From positions 277,390-341,389 of the forward strand of contig NZ_RXLQ01000009.1 of the NCBI RefSeq assembly GCF_003953935.1: DNA of 64,000 nt, written 5' to 3'. Within the stretch, counting starts at the first letter, position 1. The number at the start of each line of letters is the position of its first letter. The notes beneath the pieces were generated by a model. It searched no databases and was not told the DNA's origin. It was given only the letters and a program-made list of their open reading frames with translations. Positions 50,717 through 59,263 of this stretch are shown here, one piece after another. The stretch is from Massilia atriviolacea (GTDB lineage: Bacteria > Pseudomonadota > Gammaproteobacteria > Burkholderiales > Burkholderiaceae_D). A program made the translations under genes and the position numbers.

Positions 50717-52207
50717 TTAGCGGCCCAGCCGCACCTGCGCACCTTCGCGCAGGTCGATCAGCTGGTGGCCGAACAGCGTGGTTTTCAGTTGCGCTACCTT
50801 GTTGCCGGCCTTGTCGTAGATCGGCTGCACGGTGCCGGCGCGCGCGTGCATGGTGCGCAATTCGTCTTCCACCGTCACGTAGGCCTTGCGCGGACGCGCC
50901 ATGGCCAGCATGGCGGCAGCGGCGGCGCCCAGCAGCGCCAGCGCGGCGCCGATGGCCGCCACCAGCGGGCCGACGCCGTAGTGCACGCGCACCTCGATCG
51001 GCAGCACGGCGGTCGAACCCTTGACCTGCGCCGGCGGCGTGAAGATGTCCGGCAGCGGGTCGCCCGGAAACAGCGTCGCCATGCGCTGGCGGAAGGCCTG
51101 CGACAGTTCGAGCTGCTGGCCGCTCAGTTGCAGCTCGATCCGCCCCGGCAGCACATAGGCCGAGCCGGCCGAGGTGATGGCCTCGATCGACCACTTGCCC
51201 GGCAGCTGCCTGACCGGCAGCTGCATGACGGACGCCAGCGGCGCGCCTGTGCCTGGCGCCAGCTTGCGCACTTCGGTGCTGGCCAGTTCGATCGGACGGT
51301 CCTCGCCGCCCAGCACCGAGCGCGCGCCGATGGTGGCGCTGGCGATGGTGTACGGGTACATGGCGTTTTCCAGGTTCCACTCGATCCTTGCGGTCGGCGC
51401 GCGCGTGTCGGCATCCACGTCGGCGTGCAGCACGCCGCCCGGCGTCATCGAAAACGACACGCCCGGCGCGTCGCTGACCTTGCGCGGCAACAGGCGCACG
51501 GTGTCGCGGTCGAGCGGTTTCAGGCGCGCGGGCGGTTCGGTGACGACGCGCTGCAGGCGGCCCGACGCCAGCAGCGCATCGAGCTCGCGCGCGCCCTGCT
51601 CGCCCACCGCGAACACGTACAGCATCAGTCCATTGGCGCGGTACTGGGCGCCCTGCACCGGCATCTGCAGCGGGAACGCCAGCGCCTTGCCGATCGCGTC
51701 GCCGCGGTGAATCAGCCGATAAAAATCGCGGTTGCGCAGCGCCGTGGCCTGGTCGTTGTTCGGGCTGTTGCGGTTGTTCGTGACCAGCCACACCAGGCCC
51801 GGCTTGCCGCCCAGCGCCGTGCCGATGGCCGAATCGACCGCCTCATTGAGGTCGGTGTCGGCCAGCGCCGTGCTGCCCGGCTTGCGCGCCACGTCGAGCG
51901 CGGCCAGCGCCTTGACCACCTCGCGCCGCGTGGCCACCGGGTCCACCTTGAGCGAAAGCAGCGCCCTGGGCGAGGGCGCGCCCGGCACGCCCTGGTTGAA
52001 CGCGGCCAGCACCATCGGGTCGCCCGCCCGCGTGGCGGCCATGACGATTTCGGCCACCAGCGGCTTGAAGGGCGACGCCGGGTCGGTGTAGAACGGCTCC
52101 ATCCAGCCGGAATTCTGGACCAGGAAGACGTGCGAGCCGGCCGCCGCGGCCGCGCTGGCGGTCAGCAGCGCGGCGCCGGCGGCCAGGCGGGCAAAGCGGC
52201 GCGTCAC
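50717..52207 (-). CDS. Exported vWA-like protein with C-terminal membrane anchor
   Basis: Protein of 496 residues. A signal peptide (about 1-22) is followed by a von Willebrand A-like fold (about 24-230): first strand SHVFLVQNSGWMEP, then GSTALADTDLNEAVDSAI and LVWLVTNNRNSPNNDQ. The metal site DxSxS is degenerate (QNSGW), so classic MIDAS metal binding is doubtful. A beta-rich region follows (about 240-430), then one membrane helix (about 432-454; LVAAIGAALALLGAAAAAML) and a short cytoplasmic tail. The GTG start overlaps the stop of the upstream gene (GTGA). It probably sits in the inner membrane facing the periplasm. Confidence 0.68.
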   Translation of the reverse strand: MTRRFARLAAGAALLTASAAAAAGSHVFLVQNSGWMEPFYTDPASPFKPLVAEIVMAATRAGDPMVLAAFNQGVPGAPSPRALLSLKVDPVATRREVVKALAALDVARKPGSTALADTDLNEAVDSAIGTALGGKPGLVWLVTNNRNSPNNDQATALRNRDFYRLIHRGDAIGKALAFPLQMPVQGAQYRANGLMLYVFAVGEQGARELDALLASGRLQRVVTEPPARLKPLDRDTVRLLPRKVSDAPGVSFSMTPGGVLHADVDADTRAPTARIEWNLENAMYPYTIASATIGARSVLGGEDRPIELASTEVRKLAPGTGAPLASVMQLPVRQLPGKWSIEAITSAGSAYVLPGRIELQLSGQQLELSQAFRQRMATLFPGDPLPDIFTPPAQVKGSTAVLPIEVRVHYGVGPLVAAIGAALALLGAAAAAMLAMARPRKAYVTVEDELRTMHARAGTVQPIYDKAGNKVAQLKTTLFGHQLIDLREGAQVRLGR

Positions 52208-53703
52208 GGCAGCGCGTCCAGCTGCCAGCCGCGCACCTGGTTCCAGTCCGGATGGTGCAGCCACAGGCAGTTGTCGTACACGAAGGGCACGCAGTCGAGC
52301 GGACGCGCCAGGCGCGCGATGTCGTCGAGGATGACGTTGCGCTTGCCGATCCATTCGAGCGTGGTGCGCGCGATGATGCGCCCGGCCAGCGCATCTTCGG
52401 CCATGCCGGTGTACTGGTGAAAGCGCAGCACCAGCCCGCTGGGCTGGCTGCGGTTGTTATTGAAGCCGCGCAGCAGCGGCAGCACCATGGCGTCATCGTC
52501 GTGCGGATCTTCGACGTGCTCCTGCCCCCACGGCTCGCCCACCACCGCATGGCCGCGCCGGAACAGCAGGCTGGCGAAACCGAGGCGCGCGCCGCTCAGT
52601 TCTTCGCGCTGGGGGGCGGCCTTGCCCAGTTCGAGGAAGGAGTAAGCCTGGCCGTCATGGCCGATCAGCCACAGGCGGCCGTCGCGGCTCTGGGTGGGGC
52701 CGCCGAACTGCTGGCGCGGCGACCATCCGGCCGGCCAGGCGATCCATTGCGGCGGCGCGCCCGGCTGCCATACCAGCTGGCCCTGGGCGTGCAGCCAAAA
52801 CAACTTGCCGTCGTAGCCGAACGGGCGCGCCCACTGGCCGGCGGGGGCGTCGCATTCGTAGACCAGCTGATTGCCCATGTCGCTGCCGGCGCTCCACAGG
52901 CGGGTGCCGCTCTCGCCGTTGACCAAGCAGGCGAGGTGGCGGCGCATGGCGCCGGGCGCGCTGGCGAGCAGGCCGTCGAACACGGTCTCGGTGCGGTAGG
53001 TCTCGCTGACGGGATTGATGAACAGGCGGCGCAGGCCACGGTCGGTCGGCACCAGCCCCACTTCGCCACGGCGCGGATCCGGCGCGGGCAGCCAGGCGTA
53101 GGACGCGGCCGGCGCGCTGAAGGTCAGGTCGGACCCGTTGTCTTCGGGCGCCATGACATGCCAGGCCCGGGCCAGCGGGTCCCAGTACTGCAGCACGTTG
53201 CGGGCGTGGGCCAGCGCGATCAGGCGCTGGGCGGGAAAGCCGTAGGTGCCTGCCGCGAACACGCAGTGCGCATTGGGCGGGGCCGGCATGCTCGCGTCCG
53301 GACGGCCGGGAGCCGGCGCGGCGGGGCGTTCTTCGACACTGTCGCCCAGCGCCAGCGACGTCACGTTCAGGCCGTGCGGCACATGGCGCGGCAGCAGCTG
53401 GTCGGACCACGGCCCCCACCAGTCGGGCGGGGTCCTGGCGCGGCCGGCCAGCTTGTCCAGCGCCGCGCCGCAGGTGGGGCAGAAGGCGAAACCTTCGGGA
53501 TAGATGGGCGAGCAGTCGCAGGCCAGCGGCAGCGAGGCGCCGAGCAGGTGGGCGATGTCGGGAAGGCGGCCGCGCGACTGCGCCTGGCGTTCGATGCGGC
53601 CAAGTCCCTCGCTCGACGCCAGTTCAAACTGCGCCGTGTGTTCGTCTTCCAGCCAGATGCTGCCGGGCGTTTCCCATCGGTGTGCCATGTCGCTTGCCGC
53701 CAT
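52204..53703 (-). CDS. Zinc-ribbon protein with propeller-like body, first gene of tubulin-like operon
   Basis: Cytoplasmic protein of 499 residues, no signal peptide. Near residues 60-80 is a zinc-ribbon-like knot (ACDCSPIYPEGFAFCPTCG). The body contains repeated Trp- and Gly-rich beta segments (VLQYWDPLARAWHVM, KLFWLHAQGQLVWQPG, GRLWLIGHDGQAYSFLELG) as in beta-propellers. No named family recognised. An alternative ATG lies five codons on (53688); neither has a strong ribosome site. It overlaps the vWA-like gene by four bases, which ties it to the operon. Confidence 0.65.
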   Translation of the reverse strand: MAASDMAHRWETPGSIWLEDEHTAQFELASSEGLGRIERQAQSRGRLPDIAHLLGASLPLACDCSPIYPEGFAFCPTCGAALDKLAGRARTPPDWWGPWSDQLLPRHVPHGLNVTSLALGDSVEERPAAPAPGRPDASMPAPPNAHCVFAAGTYGFPAQRLIALAHARNVLQYWDPLARAWHVMAPEDNGSDLTFSAPAASYAWLPAPDPRRGEVGLVPTDRGLRRLFINPVSETYRTETVFDGLLASAPGAMRRHLACLVNGESGTRLWSAGSDMGNQLVYECDAPAGQWARPFGYDGKLFWLHAQGQLVWQPGAPPQWIAWPAGWSPRQQFGGPTQSRDGRLWLIGHDGQAYSFLELGKAAPQREELSGARLGFASLLFRRGHAVVGEPWGQEHVEDPHDDDAMVLPLLRGFNNNRSQPSGLVLRFHQYTGMAEDALAGRIIARTTLEWIGKRNVILDDIARLARPLDCVPFVYDNCLWLHHPDWNQVRGWQLDALP

Positions 53704-53828
53704 ATATGTATGAAGTCGCGGCCCGTCGATGCGGGCCGGTTGCTCTTCAAATCATAGCGCAAACAGATTGCACACGCGGTTTATTTGCCGGGTACCGTTT
53801 CCCGGTATCTCAAGGGGCGGGCCGGAGG

Positions 53829-54296
53829 CTATTTATAGGTGCCGACGCCGATCAGCACATCGCCATTGCGTTCGATGTAGGTGTTTTTCTCTTCCATGGC
53901 CTTGGTGATCGAGTTCGGCCACTTGTAGCCGAACCAGCCGGTGCCCGCGGGGCTCTTGGCGATCTTGATGAATTCGCGGATCGGATAGACTTCGCCGGCC
54001 TTCAGGTCCATCAGGTTCTTGCCCACCATCTTGGCGTTCTGGCCGTGCGCCAGCGCGGTGCCGTCGAAGGTGAACATGAACACGTACAGATCGCCCTTGA
54101 TGAATTCTCCCTTCGGATCGTTGAAGGCGGCGATCGCCTTCTCGCGCCCGTTCTCGGTCAGATAGGCGCTCGCCTTCTTGACCATGGCCACCGCTTCGTC
54201 GGCGGTGCCGCGCCTGGCGCTATCCTGCGCGCTGGCGGCGCCAGCGAGGGTGATGGCAAAGACCGCGAACATCAGTTTCTTGAACAGCGATTTCAT
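53829..54296 (-). CDS. Periplasmic single Cache-like domain protein
   Basis: Protein of 155 residues with a signal peptide (MKSLFKKLMFAVFAITLAGAASA). The mature part is a Cache type 2-like ligand domain (EAVAMVKKASAYLTENGREKAIAAFND, FVFMFTFDGTALAHGQNAKMVGKNLMDLK, FGYKWPNSITKAMEEKNTYIER). Such stand-alone domains occur in many proteobacteria near chemoreceptors or kinases; their ligand and partner are mostly unknown. Single gene with its own start signal (GGAGATAAA upstream). Confidence 0.83.
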   Translation of the reverse strand: MKSLFKKLMFAVFAITLAGAASAQDSARRGTADEAVAMVKKASAYLTENGREKAIAAFNDPKGEFIKGDLYVFMFTFDGTALAHGQNAKMVGKNLMDLKAGEVYPIREFIKIAKSPAGTGWFGYKWPNSITKAMEEKNTYIERNGDVLIGVGTYK

Positions 54297-54451
54297 CTTT
54301 ATCTCCTGGTGTGTGTCAGATGGATGGGCCCGGTCTTGAACCGTGTAGTTTTATCCGACGTTAACATATGACCGCGCGGCAATCGCAATAAATTATGCAA
54401 AGCATTATTGCTTCGATAAGGAAGTGTGGCTCATAAGCAAAACCGGCCACG

Positions 54452-54457
54452 TATAAT
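54452..54457 (+). promoter_or_regulatory. Consensus -10 element upstream of M29/NicX-like gene
   Basis: A perfect TATAAT 30 bp before the ATG at 54487. The -35 region is poor, and there is almost no ribosome-binding sequence in the short predicted leader. Confidence 0.5.
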
Positions 54458-54486
54458 GGACGCCATCCGATACCTTGCACTGCACC

Positions 54487-55548
54487 ATGACCTCCCCTGA
54501 CCTGACCGCCGCCAGTGGCGACCTTCCCGCCCACGCCGTCGACGCCGCCGCCGCCCACCTGCGCGAGGTGCTCGCCACCGTAGTCGAACACGGCCCGTCC
54601 CGGCGCGCGCTGGTGGTGTACGACTGCCGCTGCGGCCTGGCGCGCGCGCTGGCCGAAGGCTACCGGCGCAACCTGCCCGATGGCCTCTTCATCGACTTCG
54701 ACACCGTCTGCGCCGACGCGGTGCTGGCCGCCTTCAAGGACATGGCCGCGCACGACCTGGTGGTGCTGATCCAGTCCACCAACTTCCGCCTGGAAGCCTT
54801 CCGCATCCGGGTCGAGCTGTTCAAGCTGGGACTGAAAGTGATCGAGCACGTGCACCTGTCGCGCATGCCGGGCTCGCAGGGCGAGCATTACATCGAATCG
54901 CTGGCCTACGACAGCGCCTACTATCGCGGCGTGGGCAAGGCGCTCAAGCGCCGCATCGACAGCGCCTCGATGGGCGTGCTGCACAGCGGCGGCGAAACGC
55001 TGGTGTTTGCCTCGCCGTTCGAATCGGCCAAGCTCAATGTGGGCGACTACAGCGGCATGAACAACGTCGGCGGCCAGTTCCCGATCGGCGAAGTCTTCAC
55101 CGAAGCGCAGGACCTGGAAGCGGTCAACGGGCGCGTGCGCATCCACGTCTTCGGCGACACCTCGTACATGGTCAACCGTCCGGACACCCCGATCACGCTG
55201 GTGATCGAGCGCGGGCGCGTGGTCGGCACGGAGGACGCCACGCCGGAATTCGAGCGCGTGCTGGAGATCATCCGTTTGGAGGAAGGCGAAGTCTGGGTGC
55301 GCGAACTCGGCTTCGGCATGAACCGCGCCTTTACGCGCGAGCGCCGCGTCAACGACATCGGCACCTACGAGCGCATGTGCGGCATCCACCTGTCGCTGGG
55401 GGCCAAGCATGGGGTCTACCCCAAGCCGGGCTTCAAGCGCAAGGATGCGCGCTATCACGTCGACATCTTCGCCGTGACCGACGCCGTGTACCTGGACCAG
55501 GAACTGGTCTACCAGGACGGCGCCTGGCAGGTCGGCGCCGGGGCGTAA
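54487..55548 (+). CDS. M29 aminopeptidase / NicX-like metal-dependent protein
   Basis: Protein of 353 residues. The C-terminal half matches the superfamily of M29 aminopeptidases and NicX ring-cleaving dioxygenases: GGQFPIGEVFTEAQDLEAVNG, a VRELGFGMNRAF segment, and CGIHLSLGAKHGVYP, each containing residues that bind metal in relatives. The N-terminal half is a Rossmann-like fold (LVVYDCRCGLARALAEGYRR). I cannot tell peptidase from dioxygenase. The ATG at 54487 is preferred to a TTG four codons earlier. It ends one base before the convergent LysR gene. Confidence 0.62.
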   Translation: MTSPDLTAASGDLPAHAVDAAAAHLREVLATVVEHGPSRRALVVYDCRCGLARALAEGYRRNLPDGLFIDFDTVCADAVLAAFKDMAAHDLVVLIQSTNFRLEAFRIRVELFKLGLKVIEHVHLSRMPGSQGEHYIESLAYDSAYYRGVGKALKRRIDSASMGVLHSGGETLVFASPFESAKLNVGDYSGMNNVGGQFPIGEVFTEAQDLEAVNGRVRIHVFGDTSYMVNRPDTPITLVIERGRVVGTEDATPEFERVLEIIRLEEGEVWVRELGFGMNRAFTRERRVNDIGTYERMCGIHLSLGAKHGVYPKPGFKRKDARYHVDIFAVTDAVYLDQELVYQDGAWQVGAGA

Positions 55549-55549
55549 G

Positions 55550-56479
55550 CTAGTTCAGGATACCCGCCTGCGCCAGCGCCAGGTCCCACGGCGCCACGCG
55601 ATACTCCTCCACCAGGAAGTCGACCAGCGAACGCACCTTGGGCGAGAGCTGGCGGCTGGCCGGGTACAGGGCCGACAGGTCGTTGAGCGGCAGTTCCCAC
55701 TCCGGCAGCACCGGCAAAAGGGCGCCATCGATCAGCTTTTGCCACGCCAGGAAGGTGGTGTTGTAGACGATGCCCAGCCCGCGCTCGGCGGCCTGCTGCA
55801 GCACCAGCCCGTTATTGGCCGTAAAACCGGCGTTGACGCGCACGGTGCGGCGCTCGCCCGCGCGCGTGAAATGCCAGCTGGTGCCGTCGGTCAGGTGGCT
55901 GAAGTGCAGGCACTGGTGCGCGAGCAGATCCTCGGGCGTGTGCGGCACGCCCCACTTGTCCAGATACGCCGGACTGGCGCACAGCACCCCTCGGCACGGC
56001 GCCAGGCGGCGCATGGCCAGGCCGCTGCTGTCCGGAATGCCGCCCACCCGGATGGTCAGGTCGAAGCCATGGCGGATCGGGTCGAGCAGCGCATCGTCGA
56101 CGAACAAGGAAGGCGTGAGCAGCGGGTGGCGCAGGCTGAAACGCGCCACCGCGTCGGCCAGCCACGCGCTGCCGAAGCCGGACGGCGCCTGGATCCGCAG
56201 CGCGCCCGCCAGCGCGGCGCCGGCCGGGCTGATGGCGCGCGCCGCCTCGCGCGCCTGCTCCACCGTGGCAAGGCAGGGCGCAAGGTAAGCTTCGCCGGCC
56301 TCGGTCAGGCTCACGTCGCGGGTCGAGCGGTGCAGCAGGCGCGCATCGAGCTTCGCCTCCAGCTGCATGATGTGTTTACTGACCATGGCGCGCGTCAGCC
56401 CCAGGCGGCGCCCGGCGGCCGAAAAGCTGCGCAGGCGCGCCACCTCGACGAAAATTTCCATTGCGCGCAGTTGATCCAT
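55550..56479 (-). CDS. LysR-family transcriptional regulator
   Basis: DNA-binding regulator of 309 residues. Helix-turn-helix at about 3-62 (MEIFVEVARLRSFSAAGRRLGLTRAMVSKHIMQLEAKL), then the periplasmic-binding-protein-like effector domain (about 87-290). It belongs to the CrgA/AaeR-like group. It diverges from the dioxygenase-like gene with 109 bp between starts and probably controls it. The ATG at 56479 fits the family N-terminus; a TTG five codons earlier is unlikely. The effector is unknown. Confidence 0.92.
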   Translation of the reverse strand: MDQLRAMEIFVEVARLRSFSAAGRRLGLTRAMVSKHIMQLEAKLDARLLHRSTRDVSLTEAGEAYLAPCLATVEQAREAARAISPAGAALAGALRIQAPSGFGSAWLADAVARFSLRHPLLTPSLFVDDALLDPIRHGFDLTIRVGGIPDSSGLAMRRLAPCRGVLCASPAYLDKWGVPHTPEDLLAHQCLHFSHLTDGTSWHFTRAGERRTVRVNAGFTANNGLVLQQAAERGLGIVYNTTFLAWQKLIDGALLPVLPEWELPLNDLSALYPASRQLSPKVRSLVDFLVEEYRVAPWDLALAQAGILN

Positions 56480-56588
56480 GCGGGCGATTGTCAACCCGAT
56501 GGCGACAATCTGTCAACCGATCGGGCGATTGCCCGGTATCCTGGCCGGTCCTACAATGGCAGCTTCCATCATGGCAGGAGCCACACCC

Positions 56589-57428
56589 ATGCTCAGTACC
56601 GAACAACGCGACCAATTCCGGCGCGACGGCTACCTCGTCGTCCCCGGCTTCAAGACGATGGACGAGATCGCGCGCCTGCGCCAGCGCGCCGGCGAGATTG
56701 TCAACGAATTCGATCCAGGCCAGGGCCGCTCGATCTTCACCACGCGCGACCAGACCACCGCCACCGACGAATACTTCCTGCGTTCGGATAACACCATCCG
56801 CTGCTTCTTCGAAGAAGAAGCCTTCGGTCCGGACGGCCAGCTGCGCCAGGAAAAAGCCCTGTCGATCAACAAGATCGGCCACGCGCTGCACGACCTGGAC
56901 CCGGTGTTCGAGGCGTTTTCGCGCGATGCGAAGCTGGCCGCGGTGGCGCGCGACCTCGGCCTGGCCGATCCGAAAGTATGGCAATCGATGTACATCTTCA
57001 AGCAGCCCGGCATCGGCGGCGAAGTGCGCTGGCACCAGGACGCGACATTTTTCGAGACCACCCCGATCAGCGTGACCACCTTCTGGTTCGCGCTGGAAGA
57101 CGCCACCATCGAGAATGGCTGCCTGTGGGTCGAACCGGGCGGGCATCGCGGCCCGCTGCGCGAGCGCTTCGTGCGCAACGGCGACGACATCAGGATGGAA
57201 ACGCTCGATACCATGCCGTGGCCGGACGACAGCACCGCCGTGGCGCTGGAAGCCAAAGCCGGCAGCCTGGTATGTTTTCACGGGCTGCTGCCGCACTACA
57301 GCGCGCCGAACCGCTCGCCGGTGTCGCGCCATGCGTACACCCTGCACGCGACCGACGGCGCCACCGCCTACTCGCCGCAGAACTGGATCCAGCGCGACGC
57401 CAGCCTGCCGGTGCGTGGCTTCGAATAA
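56589..57428 (+). CDS. Phytanoyl-CoA dioxygenase-family oxygenase
   Basis: Fe(II)/2-oxoglutarate-dependent oxygenase of 279 residues. The iron site is RWHQDATFF (HxD) with the distal His in CFHGLLPHYSAPN, and an Arg nearby (SRHAYTLH) suits 2-oxoglutarate. The family hydroxylates many small molecules, so the substrate is open. CAGGAG lies eight bases before the ATG. The next gene follows after three bases, which ties its substrate to a sugar- or polyol-like compound (inference). Confidence 0.87.
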   Translation: MLSTEQRDQFRRDGYLVVPGFKTMDEIARLRQRAGEIVNEFDPGQGRSIFTTRDQTTATDEYFLRSDNTIRCFFEEEAFGPDGQLRQEKALSINKIGHALHDLDPVFEAFSRDAKLAAVARDLGLADPKVWQSMYIFKQPGIGGEVRWHQDATFFETTPISVTTFWFALEDATIENGCLWVEPGGHRGPLRERFVRNGDDIRMETLDTMPWPDDSTAVALEAKAGSLVCFHGLLPHYSAPNRSPVSRHAYTLHATDGATAYSPQNWIQRDASLPVRGFE

Positions 57429-57431
57429 ATC

Positions 57432-58250
57432 ATGGACATCCGCATCTTCGCCCCGCACTGGGGCAGCAACGAGCTGGAACCGGCCGTCTTCATCGACCGT
57501 GTCAAGGCGGCCGGCTTCGACGGCATTGAAATGTCGCTGCCGCTGGACGCCGCACAAAGGGACGACTGGACCTCGCGCATCGCCGGCGCCGGCCTGCTGC
57601 TGATCGCGCAGCAGTGGGAAACCGTGTTCCACGCGGACTTCGACGCGCACCGCGATGCGCTGGCGGGCTACCTGGCCAACGCCTGCGGCGCGCGTCCGCT
57701 GTTGGTCAACACGCACACCGGCAAGGACTTCTACACGCACGAACAGAACCTGGAACTGATCGCGCTGACCGGGCGCATCGCGCGCGAGCACGGCGTGCCG
57801 ATCGTGCACGAGATCCACCGCAGCCGTTTTTCCGGCCACCCGATGCTGCTGCTGCCCTACCTGCGCGCGCTGCCCGAACTGGAACTGACGGCCGACCTGT
57901 CGCACTGGTGCTGCGCCTGCGAGTCGCTGCTGGAGGACCAGCCGGCCACGCTGGATGCGACCTTGCCGCACGTGCGCCACATCCACGCGCGCGTCGGCCA
58001 TGCGCAGGGGCCGCAGGTGAGCGACTTTCGCGCGCCGCAGTTCGCGGCCGAACTGGCGCGCCATCTTGGATGGTGGGACCGCATCGTGGCGTTGCGGCGC
58101 GCGGCCGGAGCCGCGACCATGACCATCACGCCCGAATTCGGCCCGGTGCCGTACACCCAGACCATGCCGTTCAGCGGCGAGCCGCTGTCGGACGCCTGGG
58201 ACCAGAACGTGGCGATGCTGCGCCTGCTGCGCGAGCGCTACGCCGCCTGA
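57432..58250 (+). CDS. Sugar phosphate isomerase/epimerase-like TIM barrel protein
   Basis: Protein of 272 residues of the xylose-isomerase-like TIM-barrel family (AP_endonuc_2). Motifs: MDIRIFAPHWGSNE at strand 1, KAAGFDGIEMSLP, LLVNTHTGKDFYT, VPIVHEIHRSRFSG, LTADLSHWCCACESLL and RHIHARVGHAQGPQ, which carry the metal-binding Glu/Asp/His of relatives. The reaction is unknown. It forms a two-gene operon with the dioxygenase-like gene, as in several catabolic clusters, and is followed directly by the REP array. Confidence 0.83.
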   Translation: MDIRIFAPHWGSNELEPAVFIDRVKAAGFDGIEMSLPLDAAQRDDWTSRIAGAGLLLIAQQWETVFHADFDAHRDALAGYLANACGARPLLVNTHTGKDFYTHEQNLELIALTGRIAREHGVPIVHEIHRSRFSGHPMLLLPYLRALPELELTADLSHWCCACESLLEDQPATLDATLPHVRHIHARVGHAQGPQVSDFRAPQFAAELARHLGWWDRIVALRRAAGAATMTITPEFGPVPYTQTMPFSGEPLSDAWDQNVAMLRLLRERYAA

Positions 58251-58603
58251 ACCGGAATGTCCCGGCGCCATCGTGTCCACTTCGGTGCCAGGTCTGACAT
58301 TCGGACACTGTCCACTTCGGTGCCAGGTCTGACATTCGCACACGGACTCGGCCGCGTAATGCCTGAGGCCGTGTCCACTTCGGTGTCAGGTCTGACATTC
58401 GGACACGGTCCACTTCGGTGCCAGGTCTGACCTTCGCACACGGACTCGGCCGCGCAATGCCTGAGGCCGTGTCCGCTTCGGTGTCAGGCCTGACATTCGG
58501 ACACGAACTCGACCGCACAATGTCCACTTTGGTGCCTGTCCACTTTGGTGCCAGGTCTGACATCCGGACACAGACTCGGCCGCGTAATGCCTGAGGCCGT
58601 GTC

Positions 58604-59022
58604 CACTTCGGTGTCAGGTCTGACATTCGGACACGAACTCGACCGCAAAATGTCCACTTTGGTGCCTGTCCACTTTGGTGCCAGGTCTGACATTCTGTCC
58701 ACTTTTGTCCACTTCGGTGTCAGGTCTGACATTCGGACACGAACTCGACCGCAAAATGTCCACTTTGGTGCCTGTCCACTTTGGTGCCAGGTCTGACATT
58801 CTGTCCACTTTTGTCCACTTCGGTGTCAGGTCTGACATTCGGACACGAACTCGACCGCAAAATGTCCACTTTGGTGCCTGTCCACTTTGGTGCCAGGTCT
58901 GACATTCTGTCCACTTTTGTCCACTTCGGTGTCAGGTCTGACATTCGGACACGAACTCGACCGCAAAATGTCCACTTTGGTGCCTGTCCACTTTGGTGCC
59001 AGGTCTGACATTCTGTCCACTT
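58604..59022. repeat. 106-bp tandem repeat, about four copies
   Basis: Unit starts at 58604, 58710, 58816 and 58922, exactly 106 bp apart and nearly identical; the fourth copy diverges close to its end. Each unit holds two GGTCTGAC cores and the link GTCCACTTTTGTCCACTTCG. Near-identity shows recent amplification compared with the more divergent units at 58280-58600. Confidence 0.9.
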
Positions 59023-59023
59023 T

Positions 59024-59100
59024 GGTGCCAGGTCTGACATCCGGACACAGACTCGACCGCGTAATGCCTGAGGCCGTGTCTGAATGTCAGACCTGGCACC
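59024..59100. repeat. Symmetrical REPIN (inverted REP pair)
   Basis: Two 25-bp arms (59024-59048 and 59076-59100), inverted and matching at all but about two positions, flank a 27-bp spacer. The arms contain GGTGCCAGGTCTGACAT. It marks the point where repeat orientation flips, and would fold into a long hairpin in RNA or single-stranded DNA. Confidence 0.85.
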
Positions 59101-59235
59101 GAGGTGGACACGAACTCGACCGCATAATGCTTGAGGCCGTGTCCGAATGTCAGACCTGGCACCGAGGTGGACACGAACTCGACCGCATAATGCTTGAGGC
59201 CGTGTCCGAATGTCAGACCTGGCACCGAAGTGGAC
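59082..59235. repeat. 63-bp tandem of inverted-orientation REP units
   Basis: Units starting at 59082, 59145 and 59208, each GAATGTCAGACCTGGCACCG followed by GTGGACA and, in the first two, a spacer with CGCATAATGCTTGAGGCC. The third is truncated and runs to the end of the kinase gene 28 bp away. Confidence 0.8.
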
Positions 59236-59263
59236 ATCGAAGTGGACACCGCAGTGGACATCG

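Larger units (their letters stand above)
58251..59263. repeat. 1-kb array of REP-like repeats
   Basis: Non-coding stretch containing about 18 copies of the core GGTCTGAC: 15 in plus orientation up to 59035, then 3 inverted (GTCAGACC) up to 59220. Units consist of GGTGYCAGGTCTGACATTCG, a GGACAC, a spacer ACTCGRCCGCRTAATGCYTG and AGGCCGTGTCC, joined by GTCCACTT links. Long open frames run through it on both strands but only because several repeat lengths suit the reading frame; they show no start signals and no family. Inside it are a 106-bp tandem, a symmetrical REPIN and a 63-bp tandem, listed separately. Confidence 0.85.

Noticed and set aside
58238..59040. Several open frames of 60-170 codons through the repeat array, and an extension of the CHASE kinase frame region across it
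   Set aside because: They arise because repeats read through in frame; translations are the same short peptide repeated, without start signals or family matches.
58251..59263. CRISPR array
   Set aside because: The unit lengths (63 and 106 bp) are too long, the segments between cores are themselves repeated instead of unique spacers, orientation flips, and no cas gene is nearby.
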